Origin: Planctomycetota bacterium
GTDB lineage: Bacteria > Planctomycetota > Phycisphaerae > Phycisphaerales > SM1A02
Direction of reading: 5' to 3'
DNA: 64,000 nucleotides
NCBI GenBank assembly: GCA_024230295.1
Contig: JAAERN010000009.1
Coordinates: 1-64,000, forward strand
The notes below the pieces were generated by a model. The model was not told the DNA's origin. It worked only from the letters and a program-made list of their open reading frames with translations, and did not search any database. The stretch's first letter is position 1. Each line of letters begins with the position of its first letter. The translations under genes were made by a program, and so were the position numbers. Shown piece by piece: positions 60,442 through 64,000 of the stretch.

Positions 60442-63400
60442 GCAAGCCCGGCATGTTGATTGAAGCCAATGCGGGATGTGGCAAGACGTACAGCCTTGCG
60501 AATCGAGTCATCGGATGGATGGTGGCGCACCTGCGCGCGGTGGGCGATGCAGGGGCGACCGGCATTCTGGCGGCGACCTTTACTCGAAAGGCAGCAGGCG
60601 AGATTCAAGAGCGGATTCTGTCGCACCTTGCGGAAGGCGCGGCGGACCCGGCGCTGCTTGAAGGGTTTCAAGACAGCATCGGCGTCGATCCGCCGGCGCG
60701 GTGTGAAGAGTTGCAGCAGGTACTCGAGGAATTCGTCCGCGTGCTTGACCGGCTACAGATCAGCACGCTTGATGGGATTTTCCATCGCCTCGCCAAGGCC
60801 TTCCCTGATGATGTGGGACTTCCCGAGGGATGGACCATCGCCGACCGGCCTGCGCTGGAGCGGCTGCAGCGAGAGGCCATCGACGCGTGGCTCTCTCGGT
60901 GTGACGACGACGAGTTGCAGGCTCTGGCGATGGAGGCCGAAGGGGAAATCCTCAAAGGATCTCCGCACGGGTCCATGATCGGGACGCTGTGGGGAACCGC
61001 CGGTGGTGGACTGCTTTCGCTTTGGCGAGCGAGTCAACACTTCGATGGCTCCGCGCCAGCGTGGGACTGGCTGGAGAGTTGCAGTGATGACGACATCAGT
61101 CCAACGGCCGCGTGGCAGACCAGCGAGGCACTGGCGGCGGCCATCAACGCGCTGGGCCGAGCGGACCTGCCACCGAACAAGGACGGATCCGAGCCCAAGG
61201 TGTGGGTGAATGCCCGCGACCGCGTGGTCAGCCAGGCGCTCGAATCGAATTGGCGAGATGTGCTGGAAGACACACTGGTTGTGGCGGTGGTTAATGGCGC
61301 GAAGTTTAGTTCCAAGAACGCGCCGTCCGACTTTGAGGCGGCGCTGCAGCCCATAGTGTCCCATGCCAGGGCAGATCTGATGCGCCGAGCGCGGCTTCGT
61401 GTGCGCGTTTGGTCCAATCTTCTCCGCACACTCGACGATCAGTATCGGCGGCACCAACGGTCAACCGGACAATATGACTATGCAGACATCACCGATCAAC
61501 TTGTGCAGGCCGACCTGCTCAGCGAGGTGGGCGGGGATGTGCTTGCTTGGCGTCTCGACTCAACGATTCGCGATCTGGCGCTGGACGAGTTTCAGGACAC
61601 ATCAGTGCCACAGTGGAAGGTGATCGAACCTGTCATTGAAGAGATCTTTGCTGGCGAAGGCGCGCACGAGACGCCCCGGCACCTGCTAGTCGTGGCCGAT
61701 CCGAAGCAGTCGATCTATGCGTGGCGGGGCGGCACGCCGGATGTCCTACGGTCGGTGAAGCAGGCTGGCGGCGAGCAACTCGAAACAGGTGAACTCGCTC
61801 GGAGTTATCGATCGGCGCCGGAAATCATGGCCTTTGTCAACGAAGCCTTTGGCACGATCGATACCAACGCCGCGCTTGATGGCGCAGCGGACAAGCACCC
61901 CGCGGTCCCCGATGAGGTTATGCAGCGAGCGGGTCTGCCGAAAGTGAACCCCGGTGGTCCGGTGGCCGAAGTCCGATCCGGGTGGCACTGTCCGGCCCAT
62001 GCGTCTGCGCGGACCGAGTTGGCTGGTGACGTCGCGGCGTGGCTCTCGCCAAAGGATGATGACGCGCACCTAGAGTACGTTGCGGACATCATCGAGGATC
62101 GCGCCGCTGTCGGCGCCGGGGTCGGAGTGCTGTGTCCGACCAACGGCCAAGTTGCCGATCTCTCGCACGAACTTCGCATGCGTGGTGTGGCGGTCAGCGA
62201 AGAGGGGGCGGGCGGCGCAGCCTCAATTCCTGCTGTGGCTGCGATGCTTGATGTCCTGCGATTTGCGTCGCATCCAGGGGATCGCGCCGCAGCCTTTCGT
62301 GTGTCGCATTCACCGCTCGGCCCGATGATTGGATTGCATCCGCTGGAAACGATCGCTAAGAAGGAACGCGATGCCACGTTGGAGCGCATCTCGCTCGGTA
62401 TTCGCTCTCGCATCGCCAAAGAGGGACTTAGTGAGACACTTGCCACACTGGTCCGACAGAGCGGGGATTCTTGCGATGCACGAGGACAGTTCAGCCTTCG
62501 ACTGGTGGCGGATCGCGCCGCCGAGTGGGAGGAGGGTGGCCCGCGCGACACCATGGACTTTGTCCGCACCATCGAACAGACTGGGTTTGGCGCGCCGAGC
62601 GATGCGGCAGTCCGCATCATGACGCAGCACAAGGCCAAAGGCCTCGAGTTCGATGAAGTCGTGCTTCCGTGGCTCGATCGACCGATGGCCAAGGCGAGGC
62701 AGATGCCATGTTTCCCATTTTCAGGCGATCCACTCGAGCCGCCTCTGGCAATGGCGCCGGAGGTCTCACAGAAGCAGCGAGTACATGCGCCTGTGCTTGA
62801 AGCGTTTCAGAATCAGAGTTGGGCCGCGGGTCTGGCTGATTCGCTATCGCTTCTCTATGTCTCGATCACACGCCCACGCACCGGCCTGCACCTGGTCTTC
62901 AGGCCCTCAGACAAAGATCCTCAAGAACAACTGACGTCCGCAACTTTTCTCCGCGCCGCGATCGATGATCTCAACCGCAACTTCTCGAAGGCAGTGGACG
63001 AGATCGACACGCGGCCGAAGGAGCCGTTCTGGACGCGCTCTGGTGGTGCGTTTCAAACAAGTGGTGGGGGCGAGGCGTCGCAGGCTGCGGAGTCGGTGTC
63101 GCTGGTTCGCATCCGTGTAAGCGATGTACCGACCGTCCTAGCGCCCTCATCACACGAGCAGACGGGGTCCATCGCCGATCGCTGGCCGCTGTTGCCGGGC
63201 CGCGCGCGACGCGACGGCGTGATCCTGCATGAACTCTTCCGGCTGGTCCGATGGCTTGATGATGGTCCAGTGGATGACGCGGCGATTGAGCGGGCCTTCG
63301 ACGAAGCGGCACTGCAACTCGGACGTCCCGTCGGCAGCGACTTGCGGGCAGCGTTGCAGACGAGGTTCATGGAGTCACTGGGCGGCCCGGTCGGCGCCGC

Positions 63401-63716
63401 GCTTCGGCGGGAAATGCATGCCGCATGGAAGGTAGAGACGCTCGAAGCGATTCCCGAACATCCCATACTGGTGCAAACCGAAACCGGTGTCATCCGCGGC
63501 CGCATCGACCGGCTCGTGCTGGGCAAAGACTCCTCAGGCGCGGTCGTGCGCGCTGCCATCCTCGACTTCAAGACCGGTCACGCCGAAACAGAAGCCGAAC
63601 TACAGGCCGCTCGGGAGTGGTATCAACCTCAACTCGACCGCTACGCAGAAGGCGTTGCCGCGATCTATGGACTTCCTCTTGAGTCAATCGATACAGGATT
63701 GCTTTTCGTCGGGTAG
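60438..63716 (+). CDS. addA: AddA-like UvrD-family helicase-nuclease
   Basis: 1092 residues. Helicase motifs are in order: Walker A EANAGCGKTYSLANR (near 8-22), TFTRKAAGEIQER (Ia), LALDEFQDTSVPQW (Walker B, near 375), VADPKQSIYAWRGG (III), ARSYRSAPEIMAFVN (IV), MTQHKAKGLEFDEVVLP (V) and LLYVSITRPRTGLHLV (VI). The C-terminal nuclease has RGRIDRLVLGKD and LDFKTGHAETEA. With AddB it should unwind and trim broken DNA ends for RecA loading. Coupled to addB by ATGA. Confidence 0.92.
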   Translation: MSKPGMLIEANAGCGKTYSLANRVIGWMVAHLRAVGDAGATGILAATFTRKAAGEIQERILSHLAEGAADPALLEGFQDSIGVDPPARCEELQQVLEEFVRVLDRLQISTLDGIFHRLAKAFPDDVGLPEGWTIADRPALERLQREAIDAWLSRCDDDELQALAMEAEGEILKGSPHGSMIGTLWGTAGGGLLSLWRASQHFDGSAPAWDWLESCSDDDISPTAAWQTSEALAAAINALGRADLPPNKDGSEPKVWVNARDRVVSQALESNWRDVLEDTLVVAVVNGAKFSSKNAPSDFEAALQPIVSHARADLMRRARLRVRVWSNLLRTLDDQYRRHQRSTGQYDYADITDQLVQADLLSEVGGDVLAWRLDSTIRDLALDEFQDTSVPQWKVIEPVIEEIFAGEGAHETPRHLLVVADPKQSIYAWRGGTPDVLRSVKQAGGEQLETGELARSYRSAPEIMAFVNEAFGTIDTNAALDGAADKHPAVPDEVMQRAGLPKVNPGGPVAEVRSGWHCPAHASARTELAGDVAAWLSPKDDDAHLEYVADIIEDRAAVGAGVGVLCPTNGQVADLSHELRMRGVAVSEEGAGGAASIPAVAAMLDVLRFASHPGDRAAAFRVSHSPLGPMIGLHPLETIAKKERDATLERISLGIRSRIAKEGLSETLATLVRQSGDSCDARGQFSLRLVADRAAEWEEGGPRDTMDFVRTIEQTGFGAPSDAAVRIMTQHKAKGLEFDEVVLPWLDRPMAKARQMPCFPFSGDPLEPPLAMAPEVSQKQRVHAPVLEAFQNQSWAAGLADSLSLLYVSITRPRTGLHLVFRPSDKDPQEQLTSATFLRAAIDDLNRNFSKAVDEIDTRPKEPFWTRSGGAFQTSGGGEASQAAESVSLVRIRVSDVPTVLAPSSHEQTGSIADRWPLLPGRARRDGVILHELFRLVRWLDDGPVDDAAIERAFDEAALQLGRPVGSDLRAALQTRFMESLGGPVGAALRREMHAAWKVETLEAIPEHPILVQTETGVIRGRIDRLVLGKDSSGAVVRAAILDFKTGHAETEAELQAAREWYQPQLDRYAEGVAAIYGLPLESIDTGLLFVG

Positions 63717-63952
63717 TTGGACGAATTCAATCTCTAAGGTCTTGCGACCAGCAACGTACTTCGGCCTGCAGTGCCATCGAAAGACATCCCAGTGCGGGCC
63801 CAGACCCGCTCATATTCGATGACCGCATCGGAATTCCCGTGGATGCGCGAGAACGCCCCGAAAGAGAGTTTCTCGCGCCTCATACACATGATGACCACCG
63901 GAGTCCCTCTGGAATCGCATTCAAGCGACCTCTTGTCTTAGAGTATTGCACG

Positions 63953-64000
63953 ATGTCCGCCGTGCCAAAGATAATTGTCACTGAACCTTTGACCGAGGAG
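63953..64000 (+). CDS. start of probable D-3-phosphoglycerate dehydrogenase (partial)
   Basis: Sixteen codons reach the window edge: MSAVPKIIVTEPLTEE. This opening (KIIVTEPLTEEG-like) is typical of SerA, the first enzyme of serine synthesis, but the fragment is too short for certainty. The frame is open upstream for some 40 codons without a better start. Confidence 0.4.
   Translation, partial: MSAVPKIIVTEPLTEE

Noticed and set aside
63487-63822. 111-residue plus ORF running past the addA stop
   Set aside because: Alternate frame of the addA nuclease region; no start signal and no family resemblance.
1-64000. CRISPR array, insertion sequence, integrase, prophage or attachment site
   Set aside because: No regular short repeats with spacers, no transposase or integrase ORF, and no duplicated tRNA-Ala end were seen by reading.

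Overview
The window reads as a continuous piece of bacterial chromosome, about 90% coding, with no insertion sequence, prophage, CRISPR array or rRNA. Several protein families point to Planctomycetota, probably a Phycisphaerae-like lineage. These are a TPR protein carrying two RNA-polymerase alpha-CTD modules, an ECF sigma factor beside a membrane Ser/Thr kinase, a ResB/CcsA cytochrome c maturation pair with very large extracytoplasmic parts, many lipobox proteins, and SpoIID and ComEC in a diderm-type gene set (TolC, Lgt). The lineage is an inference from family content; a 16S or marker-gene tree would be needed to confirm it.

Layout. 0-6 kb: end of an unknown gene, a small membrane protein, a class IV aminotransferase, a small membrane protein, dnaE. 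5.8-9.7 kb (minus strand): pseudo-receiver/GAF protein, tsaB, a metallophosphoesterase and an orphan DNA methyltransferase; the last three are tightly coupled. 9.8-13.1 kb: TolC-like lipoprotein plus HlyD-like adaptor with no inner-membrane pump. 13.1-16 kb: ubiX, lipoprotein, FCY1-like deaminase, membrane 4Fe-4S protein. 16-20 kb: thiolase diverging from fbp and a prpD-like gene. 20-24 kb (minus): two-TM protein, APC permease with two Usp domains, fused B12-domain/MeaB-type GTPase. 24-32.6 kb: argS, VKOR-DsbA-DsbA fusion, sugar dehydrogenase, truncated ComEC, holB, lgt. 32.6-36.5 kb: trpD, a 435-base gene-free stretch with a CTGTCG repeat cluster, dnaA, an MBL hydrolase. 36.7-46 kb: polyprenyl synthase, methyltransferases, Dabb lipoprotein, rsmJ, a tiny membrane gene apparently starting at ATA, tRNA-Ala(TGC), SH3-like protein, Sua5, ChaN lipoprotein, TPR-alphaCTD protein, SpoIID. 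46-53 kb: coiled-coil membrane protein, ECF sigma, kinase, prpB, prpC, 3-hydroxyacyl-CoA dehydrogenase. 53-64 kb: ResB, CcsA, AddB-like and AddA-like proteins, and the start of a probable serA.

Functional links. prpD, prpB and prpC make up a methylcitrate (propionyl-CoA) route split over two loci. With the thiolase, the 3-hydroxyacyl-CoA dehydrogenase and the B12/GTPase protein, they suggest active short-chain acyl-CoA metabolism. prpB begins inside the stop of the membrane kinase gene, which follows an ECF sigma gene, so part of this pathway may be tied to envelope signalling. TsaB and Sua5 both belong to tRNA t6A synthesis. DnaE, HolB and DnaA cover replication, and AddAB covers double-strand-break processing. 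Lgt would modify the several lipoproteins encoded here. The most unusual items are the ATA-start gene, the TPR-alphaCTD-alphaCTD protein and its leader, the mutase-less B12-GTPase fusion, the kinase-prpB coupling, and the CTGTCG cluster next to dnaA.
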